DNA of 64,000 bases from T3Sed10-213 sp012519365. GTDB lineage: Bacteria; Planctomycetota; Phycisphaerae; Sedimentisphaerales; Anaerohalosphaeraceae. The notes beneath the pieces are model-generated. The model did not search any database. It was given only the letters and a program-made list of their open reading frames with translations, and was not told the origin of the DNA. Shown piece after piece: positions 53,472-61,536 of this stretch. The position numbers were made by a program, and so were the translations under genes. The stretch lies in assembly GCA_033809355.1 (NCBI GenBank), contig JAPXLV010000003.1:27408-91407 (forward strand), given 5' to 3'. How positions within the stretch are numbered: the first letter of the stretch is position 1; the number at the start of each line of letters is the position of its first letter.

Positions 53472-53963
53472 ATGAAAAAAACGACCCTTCAATTCACAAC
53501 TCACAGCCCCGTTGAGACTATCAAACTGGGGCAGAGGATCGGCCGTATTTTGAACGGCGGGCAGGTCATCGCGCTTGTCGGCAACCTCGGCACCGGCAAA
53601 ACCCACCTCATCAAAGGCATTGCCGACGGCCTGGGCGTAAACCAAGAGGACGTGGTCACCAGCCCCACCTTTGTGCTTGTCAATGAATATTTTACTTCCG
53701 ACGGGCGTCAGGTCTATCACATCGATGCCTATCGGCTCGAGTCGGTCGGACAGTTCGAGTCGCTCGGCATTGAAGAGTACCTCCGCCCGGATTCGATTGT
53801 TCTCGTGGAGTGGGCTGATCGGGTCTGGCAGGCGATGGCGCCGCTTGAGCCTCTTTTGATTTGCCTTGAGCATGGCGGCGGGGACAGACGAAGGATTCGA
53901 GTGGAAAATGCACCGGCAGCGTGGGTCAATACCCTGAACGAAGACCTGAACAAAGAAGAGTAA
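53472..53963 (+). CDS. tsaE: tRNA threonylcarbamoyladenosine biosynthesis protein TsaE
   Basis: 163 residues. P-loop ATPase of the TsaE (YjeE) family: Walker A GNLGTGKTHLIKGI, then TSPTFVLVNEY, HIDAYRLES and VLVEWADRV. With TsaB, TsaC and TsaD it makes the t6A37 modification of tRNAs that read ANN codons. The ATG at 53472 has GGAAG eight bases upstream; the GTG at 53454 is less likely. Probably co-transcribed with thiL. Confidence 0.94.
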   Translation: MKKTTLQFTTHSPVETIKLGQRIGRILNGGQVIALVGNLGTGKTHLIKGIADGLGVNQEDVVTSPTFVLVNEYFTSDGRQVYHIDAYRLESVGQFESLGIEEYLRPDSIVLVEWADRVWQAMAPLEPLLICLEHGGGDRRRIRVENAPAAWVNTLNEDLNKEE

Positions 53964-54023
53964 ACATCGCACATTTACGCTGCGGGCAGGCGCAAAAAAC
54001 GCGGTCTACACTGCCGGCGGTAA

Positions 54024-54956
54024 TTACTGAAGGCTGCCGGTTAATTGCCGTATTGAGCGAATGCCTTTGCGCTCGCAGTAGTTTCGCAGATTATCGATCA
54101 CCCGCGTTGCGGTATCGGGCTGGACAAAGGTCGCTGTACCGATAGTTACAGCCGTCGCGCCGGCGATCATAAATTCAACGACATCGGAGGCAGTGCGTAT
54201 TCCGCCGCCGCCGAGAATGGGAATGCCGGCCGGTTTCGCAACGTCCTGATAGACTTTGCTGACCAAATAGATCGCAATGGGCTTGATGGCCGGCCCGCTC
54301 AGGCCGCCGGTGCGGTTGGCCAGCACGGGGCGCCGGTTTTCGATGTCGATAACCATGGCGGTAAAGGTGTTGACCAGGCTCAAGGCGTCGGCGCCGGCCT
54401 CTACAGCCGCTCGGGCGAGGACGCAAATGTCGGTCACTTGCGGGGTGAGTTTCACGATAAGGGGTTTTGCACCGCACGCGGCCTTGACCTGCCCAGTGAT
54501 TTGCCGAATTTGGGACGGGTCGGTCCCGAAACTGATACTGCCTTGTTTGACATTGGGACAACTGATGTTTAATTCAAAGCCGGCGATGGCCCTTTCCTGT
54601 GACAGCCGCCGGACGACCTGAACATAATCGTCAATCATCTGCCCGGCGACATTGACAAAAACCACCGTGCCCAACTGCTCAAGAATCGGAATTTTTTCGT
54701 GGACAAACCGTTCCAGGCCAATGTTGGCCAGCCCGATGGCATTGAGCATGCCGGCATCGGTTTCGACAATGCGCGGCGTCGGGTTGCCTTTGCGAGGAGC
54801 GGGGGTAATGCTTTTGATAATCACGCCGCCAAGTTTCGAAACGTCCATAAACTCTGCCAATTCATCACCATAGCCGCAGGTTCCCGAGGCCGTCAGCACC
54901 GGGTTTGACAGTTTCAGTCCCGCAAAATCAACGCTCAAGTCTATTGTTTGTTCCAT
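54024..54956 (-). CDS. pyrD: Dihydroorotate dehydrogenase B, catalytic subunit
   Basis: 310 residues, class 1B. TIM barrel with FMN: TASGTCGYGDE, KSITPAPRKGNPTPRI, NISCPNVKQG with the catalytic Cys, VKLTPQVTDI, NTFTAM, and phosphate loop GGGGIRTASDVVEFMIAGA. With PyrK it oxidises dihydroorotate with NAD in pyrimidine synthesis. The ATG at 54956 (AGGA eight bases upstream) is chosen. It follows pyrK by 39 bases. Confidence 0.95.
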   Translation of the reverse strand: MEQTIDLSVDFAGLKLSNPVLTASGTCGYGDELAEFMDVSKLGGVIIKSITPAPRKGNPTPRIVETDAGMLNAIGLANIGLERFVHEKIPILEQLGTVVFVNVAGQMIDDYVQVVRRLSQERAIAGFELNISCPNVKQGSISFGTDPSQIRQITGQVKAACGAKPLIVKLTPQVTDICVLARAAVEAGADALSLVNTFTAMVIDIENRRPVLANRTGGLSGPAIKPIAIYLVSKVYQDVAKPAGIPILGGGGIRTASDVVEFMIAGATAVTIGTATFVQPDTATRVIDNLRNYCERKGIRSIRQLTGSLQ

Positions 54957-54995
54957 TGTGTTGTTCCTGCCTGGGTTCACGCCTTCACGAGCGAT

Positions 54996-55946
54996 TTATC
55001 TCTGAAACACCACCTTTCGGCTATCGAAAACAGGCCCGTCTTTGCAGCAGAGTTTATATTCAGTTTGGGTGGCTCCTGTTTTGATTTCCACCGCACAGCT
55101 TTGGCAAAGACCGATGCCGCAGGCCATCCGCCGCTCCATACTGACCTGGCACGACAGGTCAAACGCTTCGGCCAATTTGGCCGCTTCAGCCAGCATCGGC
55201 TCCGGTCCGCAGGCGTAAAGGATCGTATCCTTGGGATGGGGGCGATTGTCGCTGAGCCACTGCCCGGCGCACTCAGTGACGAACCCCTTGAAACCGGCAG
55301 AGCCGTCGTCCGTGGCAACACGGGAAGGAATGCCCAGCACGTCAAATTCTTCCAGAACAAGACCGGTTATATTGCCGATTTTGAGCGTAAACGGCAAATC
55401 TTCGCAACTTCTGGCACCTGCAAAGCAGACAGTCTGGACCTCGCTAAAGTGTCGTTTCAGATATCCGCCCAGATGCAGCAGAGGCGGAGCACCCATTCCC
55501 CCGGCAATAAGAATCGCACGTTTAAGCGTTTTGGGAATGGTAAAGCCATTGCCCAACGGCCCGAGCACGTTTACCACAGTACCGCTGGTCAGGGACATCA
55601 TTCGCAATGTCGCCGGTCCGAGCACACAATAGAGAATTTCCAATTTGACGCAGGGACCCTCGTGGCTTGGCAAGACAATAACATCGGAAAAACTAAACGG
55701 ACGACGCAGCAGAATATGTCGATGGGCGGAGTCGCGAAGGGCGGGAGGAATTTTTTCTTCCGGCGGCAGCGGCAGTTCGGACAAATCCAATTCGAGGAAT
55801 TGCCCCGGCACTGCGGATTGGAAATAGCGGCTTCCAATCGCATCCAGCCGAAGATTGAGCCGATAATAATTTTCGCGAATCTGCTGATTGCTCAGCACTT
55901 CAGCGGTGAAAACTCCTTTGTGTCCTGCATTCACCCCATTTTTCAT
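54996..55946 (-). CDS. pyrK: Dihydroorotate dehydrogenase B, electron transfer subunit
   Basis: 316 residues, longer than the usual 260 or so. FAD domain (RRPFSFSDVIV), NAD domain (ILIAGGMGAPPLLHLGGYL, ILYACGPEPM) and a [2Fe-2S] site with four Cys (RMACGIGLCQSC and YKLCCKDGPVF). It passes electrons from the FMN of PyrD to NAD. A strong promoter and a leader with two hairpins precede it, which suggests regulation by attenuation. Confidence 0.94.
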   Translation of the reverse strand: MKNGVNAGHKGVFTAEVLSNQQIRENYYRLNLRLDAIGSRYFQSAVPGQFLELDLSELPLPPEEKIPPALRDSAHRHILLRRPFSFSDVIVLPSHEGPCVKLEILYCVLGPATLRMMSLTSGTVVNVLGPLGNGFTIPKTLKRAILIAGGMGAPPLLHLGGYLKRHFSEVQTVCFAGARSCEDLPFTLKIGNITGLVLEEFDVLGIPSRVATDDGSAGFKGFVTECAGQWLSDNRPHPKDTILYACGPEPMLAEAAKLAEAFDLSCQVSMERRMACGIGLCQSCAVEIKTGATQTEYKLCCKDGPVFDSRKVVFQR

Positions 55947-55977
55947 TGTGAAATATCCAAATACAGGTTAAGTCGAT

Positions 55978-56032
55978 AAAAAACGGTAAAAATAAAGCTT
56001 CCGGAACATTCATCCACTGATATTCCGGAAGC
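55978..56032 (-). promoter_or_regulatory. Putative transcription attenuator in the pyrKD leader
   Basis: On the minus strand the hairpin GCTTCCGGAA / TTCCGGAAGC (55997-56006 with 56023-56032, ten perfect pairs, 16-base loop) is followed by TTTATTTTTACCGTTTTTT (55978-55996). A smaller hairpin (ACGGC/GCCGT, 56038-56054) precedes it. Both lie between the promoter at 56101-56129 and the pyrK start, and no minus-strand gene lies near enough upstream to need this terminator. Confidence 0.6.
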
Positions 56033-56100
56033 CCGCCACGGCAAAGAAAGCCGTTAAATTCACGACCGATAATTCCACTTTTCACCTATGCTGAACTTTA

Positions 56101-56129
56101 AGTATAGCACCGGTCAGACAAACTGTCAA
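56101..56129 (-). promoter_or_regulatory. Strong sigma-70 promoter of pyrKD
   Basis: On the minus strand TTGACA (56124-56129), 17 bases, TATACT (56101-56106), nearly the consensus. The transcript would start near 56094 and have a leader of about 148 bases. Confidence 0.8.
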
Positions 56130-56334
56130 CAGCCAGCTGGACAAGAAGAACAAGACTTTTTTGTCCGGTATCTATTAGATTTGTAACGTGTTGATTTCAA
56201 AGCAATTAAAAGATATGTCTCCGGAGCGATTATTTTTTGCTCAAACGCGCATCGGCTTCATTCAGAGCGATTTCATAACCCTGAAGGCATATATGCAAGT
56301 CGAAAAGCCCCTTTGAGACGATCGAGGAGTTTTG

Positions 56335-56655
56335 ATGGGCATCGACTTAATCAAACCGAAAAATCAGTTTCCCCCTGTATGTCCCCTTTGCGGTTGTCTT
56401 TTGGCCGGATGGTCCAAATTCCGAGGGGTTCTTGAATTTGGGTCACAATCTGACAGTAAGTGTTACCATGAAAAAAACACCTTTTGGGCTGTCCTTGACC
56501 GTGCAAATGGCCGCACATTGTCGTTATCGCACCCGCCCGCCATCGGCCACAGGCAACAGGAGCTTGCTCCCTTTCAGATTAGCCGATTGTGCCTTGATGT
56601 GCAAGGAGTTGGTTGTTTGCGTTTTTCAAAATCTGTTCTCGGTGTCCGGAAATGA
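56335..56655 (+). CDS. Hypothetical small protein (doubtful)
   Basis: 106 residues with a very good ribosome binding site: GAGGAG five bases before ATG. The sequence has a CPLCGC pair of Cys near residue 16 and two more Cys later, but no family I recognise and a low-complexity, out-of-frame look in the second half. It could be a small gene, a decayed gene, or chance. It lies between the pyrK promoter and the response regulator. Confidence 0.3.
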   Translation: MGIDLIKPKNQFPPVCPLCGCLLAGWSKFRGVLEFGSQSDSKCYHEKNTFWAVLDRANGRTLSLSHPPAIGHRQQELAPFQISRLCLDVQGVGCLRFSKSVLGVRK

Positions 56656-56819
56656 CGGTTTTTTGAAATGTGTTTTGGCCTCTTAAATTTCTAATTAAAA
56701 AAAGAGTATATCGAGATTTGGATTTGACGAGTGTATTGACGAAAGGCATATCTTTATGTTAAACTTTAGCAGAGTGCATTTAGCCAGAGGGTTTTTATAA
56801 GGAGAGGCGGGCAATCTTC

Positions 56820-57257
56820 ATGAATAAGGATGTGTTGATACTTGTTGCTGAAGACGATGACGGTCATTTTGCGTTGATAGAGCGAAATTTGATTCGCAGT
56901 GGGATTTTGAATCCACTTCTCCGTTTTCACGATGGTCAGGAGATTCTGGATTTTCTGGAAAAGGCCAAAACGTCGGACGCGGAACAGTCGACAGTGCCGA
57001 TGATTTTACTGCTGGATATTCGAATGCCCAAAGTGGATGGGTTGGATGTTCTCAGACGCGTGAAATCCGACCAGACCCTTCGAAACCTTCCTATTGTAAT
57101 TTTGAGCACCACACGCGATCCAAAGGCTGTTGAGCAATGTCGACGGCTTGGGTGCAGTAAGTATGTCGTCAAACCCATCGAATACGAAAAGTTCATTGAG
57201 GCGATTCAGGACATCTGCCGCTTTCTACATGTGTTGGAAGTGCCTGCGTTGGGGTGA
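56820..57257 (+). CDS. Single-domain response regulator (CheY/Rcp1-like)
   Basis: 145 residues, one receiver domain and nothing else. Acidic pocket AEDDDGH near the N-terminus, phosphorylated Asp in LLLDIRMPKVDGL (about residue 66), the Thr/Ser pair in VILSTT and the Lys in YVVKPIEY. The extended DGHFALIERNL and the loop after the second helix (KAKTSDAEQST) resemble the Rcp1 subgroup paired with phytochrome-like or hybrid kinases. No kinase is nearby. It must act by protein contact. AGGAG lies upstream at a somewhat long distance. Confidence 0.9.
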   Translation: MNKDVLILVAEDDDGHFALIERNLIRSGILNPLLRFHDGQEILDFLEKAKTSDAEQSTVPMILLLDIRMPKVDGLDVLRRVKSDQTLRNLPIVILSTTRDPKAVEQCRRLGCSKYVVKPIEYEKFIEAIQDICRFLHVLEVPALG

Positions 57258-57280
57258 TTGTGTGATGCTCAACAGAAAAT

Positions 57281-57328
57281 GAGCACCGGAAACGAGGAAT
57301 TTGGAAGTGTATGTTTTGTGTCCAAATT
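57281..57328 (+). repeat. 48-base element, copy 2 (dispersed pair)
   Basis: Matches 52055-52102 in 37 of 48 positions without gaps (cores GGAAACGAGG and TCCAAATT). It lies 24 bases after the response regulator's stop codon and before the 3' end of argH, so it cannot be a promoter of a gene close by. Confidence 0.55.
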
Positions 57329-57388
57329 ACAGGAGTATCCGACTCCCGTATGGCACTCCCCCTGCGAACTGACTTGCCTATCCGCCCA

Positions 57389-58783
57389 TCACATCCGCTC
57401 TTTCAGTTCTTCTTTCCAGTAACGAATCTGTACCGCTGCGGCGGTTGGGCCGGCGGCACCGGCGGTTTGATAAGCCCGGCAGACCCCAGCGGGATTAAGA
57501 ACAGCATAAACATCCGCCTCAATCTTATCGCAGGCGGCTTGGAATTGCTCAAGCGACAGAACAGCAAGTTTGGATTTGCCTTCTTTTTCGCACTGGGCGA
57601 CCAACGTGCCGACAATACCGTGGGCCTGGCGAAAGGGGACGCCGCGTTTGACCAGATACTCGGCCAAAGCCGTCGCGTCCAGAAACCCCTCATCCAGACC
57701 TGCGGCGATACGCCCGGTATTAAAGACGGTATGGCTGACGATAGCGGCGGCAATCTGAAGACAACTGTGCATGGTATCCGACGCTGCAAAGACGTGGCGT
57801 TTGTCCTCCTGCAGATCACGATTATAGGTTGAAGGCTGAGCTTTAAGAATAGTCAACATCGCCATCAATGCCCCATAGACGCCGCCGGTTTTGCCGCGAA
57901 TCAGCTCAAGCATATCGGGATTGCGTTTCTGAGGCATCATACTCGAGCCGGTGCAGTAGGCATCATCGGTGCGGATAAACCCAAACTCTGTCGTGGTATA
58001 GAGGATCCAGTCCTCAGCCAGCCGAGACAAATGAGCGGCAATGAGCGAACAGCAAAAGAGGTACTCTGCACAAAAATCGCGATCCGACACGGCATCAATG
58101 CTGTTGTAAGTAATATCAGCAAACCCGAGCGCCTTGGCCGTTTTTTCACGATCCAGCGGCAGTGTTGAGCCGCCGACGGCACCGCTGCCGAGTGGACAGA
58201 CATTGAGTCGTTTGCGACAATCCGCCAGCCGGCTCCAATCGCGAGCGAACATCTCGACAAAACTCAGCAGATATGAGGCAATACTGACCGGTTGAGCACG
58301 CTGCAGATGGGTATAGGCGGGCATCACGTCATCAATATACTTTTCAGCCGATCGTACCAGCGCCCGCTGCAAGTGCGTAATAAGGGTCTGGACGATCTCA
58401 ATATCGTCGCGGAGCCACAGCCGAATATCGGTGGCGACCTGATCGTTTCGGCTGCGGCCGGTATGGAGCTTTTTGCCCGCATCACCGATTTTTTCTATCA
58501 GCGCCGCTTCCACGGCCATATGAATATCTTCCTGAGTCAGGTCAAACCGGAATCGGCCGGAGGCAATCTCCTCGCCAATTTCGATCAACCCCTTTTTGAT
58601 CGCGGTCAACTCGGCATGAGTGATCAACTTTTGAGCAGCCAGCATCTCAGCATGCGCGATCGAGCCGACAATATCCACTTTATAAAGACGCTGATCAAAC
58701 GACAACGACTCAACAAAATGCACCGCTGACTCATCCGTCGCGCCGCTGAGCCGCTTTTGCCAACTTTTCTCCGGCTTGGCCAT
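57389..58783 (-). CDS. argH: Argininosuccinate lyase
   Basis: 464 residues, normal length. Fumarase/aspartase superfamily: LTQEDIHMAVEAAL, HTGRSRNDQVATD, THLQRAQPVSIASYLL and the signature GSSMMPQKRNPDMLE. It cleaves argininosuccinate to arginine and fumarate, the last step of arginine synthesis. The start at 58783 (AAGGA six bases upstream) is chosen; the longer frame runs back through the tRNA gene and is not protein. No other arg genes are nearby. Confidence 0.97.
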   Translation of the reverse strand: MAKPEKSWQKRLSGATDESAVHFVESLSFDQRLYKVDIVGSIAHAEMLAAQKLITHAELTAIKKGLIEIGEEIASGRFRFDLTQEDIHMAVEAALIEKIGDAGKKLHTGRSRNDQVATDIRLWLRDDIEIVQTLITHLQRALVRSAEKYIDDVMPAYTHLQRAQPVSIASYLLSFVEMFARDWSRLADCRKRLNVCPLGSGAVGGSTLPLDREKTAKALGFADITYNSIDAVSDRDFCAEYLFCCSLIAAHLSRLAEDWILYTTTEFGFIRTDDAYCTGSSMMPQKRNPDMLELIRGKTGGVYGALMAMLTILKAQPSTYNRDLQEDKRHVFAASDTMHSCLQIAAAIVSHTVFNTGRIAAGLDEGFLDATALAEYLVKRGVPFRQAHGIVGTLVAQCEKEGKSKLAVLSLEQFQAACDKIEADVYAVLNPAGVCRAYQTAGAAGPTAAAVQIRYWKEELKERM

Positions 58784-58897
58784 CATAAATCCTTCATAAA
58801 ATGGGGTTTCCGTAGTTTCTCGATGCGGTCTGAAAAGGAGGACAAACACCGCACTCGTTGGAATCACAGGAACGTACAGAGGCGATAAAAACAAAAG

Positions 58898-58984
58898 CGG
58901 AGAGGGGGGGATTCGAACCCCCGGTGCGCTGACGCGCACACTGGTTTTCGAAACCAGCTCGATAAGCCACTCCGACACCTCTCC
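58898..58984 (-). tRNA. tRNA-Ser (anticodon CGA)
   Basis: 87 bases. Acceptor stem GGAGAGG/CCTCTCC, anticodon stem CTGGT/ACCAG with loop TTCGAAA giving anticodon CGA (codon UCG), a long variable arm (GTGCGC/GCGCAC) as in class II tRNAs, and T-stem GGGGG/CCCCC with TTCGAAT. The discriminator is G, as expected for serine. CCA is not encoded. CTTTTGTTTTT follows. Confidence 0.95.
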
Positions 58985-59081
58985 GTCTGGGTGGGGCCGG
59001 GCACATGAAGCACCCAAAACCCCTCAAGAATCGACATCTTACCCCATACCGAGCGGAGTTGCAACCCCCTGCTATAAAAAA

Positions 59082-59107
59082 ACCCGTTTGGACAAAGCCA
59101 AACGGGT
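59082..59107 (-). terminator. Rho-independent terminator of the sigma/FecR/Gfo operon
   Basis: Perfect 10-base-pair stem ACCCGTTTGG/CCAAACGGGT with a six-base loop, followed on the minus strand by TTTTTTTATAG. It lies 38 bases after the stop codon at 59145. Confidence 0.92.
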
Positions 59108-59144
59108 GAACAAATACCTGCTTCAACAAGAGATATTGGAACTT

Positions 59145-60536
59145 CTATACACTTAAATGCTCAATGCTATACGGGGCACGCTGGGGACGTGAGAGCAGCG
59201 CGTTGGCCTGATCATCGTCGATAAACCGCTCTTTGTTCGGGTCCCACCGCAAAGGCCGCGGATGTTTCATCGCGATATGATAGATCAGGCATGCGGTGCA
59301 TGACCGATGAGCCACCTCCACCGGTACCGCAGCCTGACGTCGGGTACGGATACATTGCAGCCAGTCCAGATGAATATCAGGACTTTCGTACAGATGAATG
59401 TCGTTGGGGCCGATTTTCATTTGAAGAATCTTCGGATCGCTCACCCGCAGCGCCTCAGCGTTGGGATCGCCGGACGTCGGATCCGATGCCGTCACGCCGG
59501 CGTTGCCGCGTGAGACAAAAATCCAGCCATCCTCGCCGATAAAGCGTACGCCGTTGGGGTGCTTGTCGCACAGGTGCATCGTGACACCGTTGGCGTATTT
59601 GCTGCGAACATCGAAGGGGCCGTGTACATCCCACAGCCCCGACGTGGGAAACTCGGCGGTTCCTTCGATCTCGATGGGGCCTGTGTATTCGGTCCCCATC
59701 CCCCAATGTGCGATATCAACATGGTGAGTACCCCAGCCGGTGATCATCCCTGCGCCATAAGCCTCAATGCGCAGCCAGCCAGGACGGCCGTAACCATTCT
59801 GCGGATGGACGCGATTTTCCGTATAGGGTGCAAGCGGCGTCGAACCCAACCACATTTCGTAGTTCAGATTTTCCGGCACGGGCATTTCAGGCCAGTCCTT
59901 GCCGGCAGGGTCCGTCGGCAGCCCGATTTCGATATGTTTAATCTGTCCGATCGCACCGTTGCGGACCAACTCGCAGACCCACCTGAATTGGGGCCAGGGG
60001 CTGTTTGCCCGCTGCTGACTGCCCAGTTGAAAAACACAGCCGGTCCGATGGATAATATCGCTCATCATTCGGCCTTCGCTTATCGTCAGCGAAGCGGGTT
60101 TTTGCAAAAAGACATCCTTGCCCAGCAGCGCCGCCTCAGCGGCCGGACGAGCATGCCAGTGATCGGGCGTCGAGATAACCACCGCGTCAATACTGGGGTC
60201 TCGCAGCATCTCGCGATAATCCTGATAGACCTTAACATCGACATAATTGCGATTGCCTTTGCGTCTTTCGTAATAGCTCTCGATCAGTTCTTTGCCGTCG
60301 CGGGCGCGTTTGATATCCAGATCCGCCACCGCCACAACCCGACACAAATCATGCCGCAAGACGCCGGGCATATCCATATCCCGGGCAATCCGCCCGCAGC
60401 CGATATGGGCAATGTTGATCTTGTCATTGGGCGATGACGGCGCTTTGGCCACAGCACTCGAAGAAATGAGCGTCGGCACGCCAAACATACCAGTCGCCGC
60501 CACCACAGACCCTTTCAAAAATTCTCTTCGTCTCAT
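59145..60536 (-). CDS. Tat-exported Gfo/Idh/MocA family oxidoreductase
   Basis: 463 residues. A twin-arginine signal (RRREFLKGSVVAATG) precedes a Rossmann NAD-binding domain (IAHIGCGRIARDMD, AVADLD) with STPDHWHARPAAEAALLGKDVFLQKPASLTI, the substrate Lys-Pro motif of the family, and the C-terminal beta-sheet domain. It differs from the GH109-like protein at 24245 (no lipobox, different motifs). These exported members are abundant in planctomycetes and act on sugars or sugar acids, but most substrates are unknown. It is the last gene of the sigma-factor operon, 75 bases after the prepilin-like gene. Confidence 0.9.
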   Translation of the reverse strand: MRRREFLKGSVVAATGMFGVPTLISSSAVAKAPSSPNDKINIAHIGCGRIARDMDMPGVLRHDLCRVVAVADLDIKRARDGKELIESYYERRKGNRNYVDVKVYQDYREMLRDPSIDAVVISTPDHWHARPAAEAALLGKDVFLQKPASLTISEGRMMSDIIHRTGCVFQLGSQQRANSPWPQFRWVCELVRNGAIGQIKHIEIGLPTDPAGKDWPEMPVPENLNYEMWLGSTPLAPYTENRVHPQNGYGRPGWLRIEAYGAGMITGWGTHHVDIAHWGMGTEYTGPIEIEGTAEFPTSGLWDVHGPFDVRSKYANGVTMHLCDKHPNGVRFIGEDGWIFVSRGNAGVTASDPTSGDPNAEALRVSDPKILQMKIGPNDIHLYESPDIHLDWLQCIRTRRQAAVPVEVAHRSCTACLIYHIAMKHPRPLRWDPNKERFIDDDQANALLSRPQRAPYSIEHLSV

Positions 60537-60611
60537 AGTCTATCCTTTTTTTAAGTCCACAAACTTTTTTACTTCTCAATACCGCATCGTTACGGAACCC
60601 TTTGCTGAATT

Positions 60612-61478
60612 TTACGGTCGGTAGCGATACGCCCAGCCGCGGGCCATAAAATCCAGATCATCGGTCTGATCGGCCGGCGGATATTCGATATTGTACATAT
60701 CGACGCCATCCCGGCTCAGCTTTTCCACCCGTTCCCGCGTAAACGGGTCCTGCCATTTACGCGTCTGAGCGTGGCCGTCCACATAGCCGATGATACTGCT
60801 GTCGCCGTGGTTGATGGCGATCGGATCCCACCAGCCCCACCGAACCCCGTCGGTATATTCCGGCGCGCCAAACGAAAACCAACCCGACTGGTTCCAGTTA
60901 CGCTCCTGTGCCACCTCAATAAACACATACCGGCTGGACGGAGAAGTAATCTCGCCAAATCGGGTAACCTGATATTTGTAATCCGCCGAGGAGCGATTGG
61001 GCTGCCAATACAGACACCGGGCCATCGAGTACGACACAAACGGCGTGACCTGATCATAAATGCTCTTACGCAGCGTATCGCCCGGACAATGATACGTCTC
61101 CGGCGCGTTCAGATACTCATGCAGCCGCCCCCGACGAATCCCGCGAATCGCATCTTCTTTGGTAATCGGCGGTGTGTTGACCGCGGTATTGTGCAGATCG
61201 CCCGGCGTGTTGCGATACGGCGCGCCGATCCAGCCGACATACGTGCCGTTATTCTCCACCCCGTCCATCCGCGCGCTCATAAGCCGCCCGTTGTTGTCCG
61301 ATTGGTAACTAAACCACGCCAGCGCCATGTTCTTCGTGTTGGACATGCACACCGCCGAGGAGGCCTTTCGTTTGGCCAGACGCAGCGACGGCACAATAAT
61401 CGACATCAACAACGCAATAATCGCAATCACCACCAGCAGCTCAATCAGAGTGAATCCTTTTGTTTGTTTTTTTGACAT
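60612..61478 (-). CDS. Prepilin-like secreted protein with H-X9-DG domain
   Basis: 288 residues. Type IV prepilin leader MSKKQTKG, then FTLIELLVVIAIIALLMSII, almost identical to the protein at 1869. The H-X9-DG motif is visible in INHGDSSIIGYVDGHAQ. Trp- and Tyr-rich mature part. The function is unknown. The start at 61478 is set by AGGA six bases upstream and by the prepilin leader; the longer frame from 61649 runs into the FecR/LamG gene. Confidence 0.88.
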   Translation of the reverse strand: MSKKQTKGFTLIELLVVIAIIALLMSIIVPSLRLAKRKASSAVCMSNTKNMALAWFSYQSDNNGRLMSARMDGVENNGTYVGWIGAPYRNTPGDLHNTAVNTPPITKEDAIRGIRRGRLHEYLNAPETYHCPGDTLRKSIYDQVTPFVSYSMARCLYWQPNRSSADYKYQVTRFGEITSPSSRYVFIEVAQERNWNQSGWFSFGAPEYTDGVRWGWWDPIAINHGDSSIIGYVDGHAQTRKWQDPFTRERVEKLSRDGVDMYNIEYPPADQTDDLDFMARGWAYRYRP

Positions 61479-61536
61479 CGTCAGTCCTTTCCTTTCATTT
61501 CTCTGCAAGACCTCTTTACCACCAAAATAATCACGA

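Noticed and set aside
58784..59017. N-terminal extension of argH by 78 codons
   Set aside because: The extension runs through the tRNA-Ser gene and reads as non-protein sequence; a good ribosome binding site supports the start at 58783.
24245..60536. Treating the two Tat-type Gfo/Idh/MocA proteins (24245-25609 and 59145-60536) as the same enzyme
   Set aside because: Only the first has the GH109 motif set and a lipobox; the second has different motifs around the nucleotide and substrate sites.
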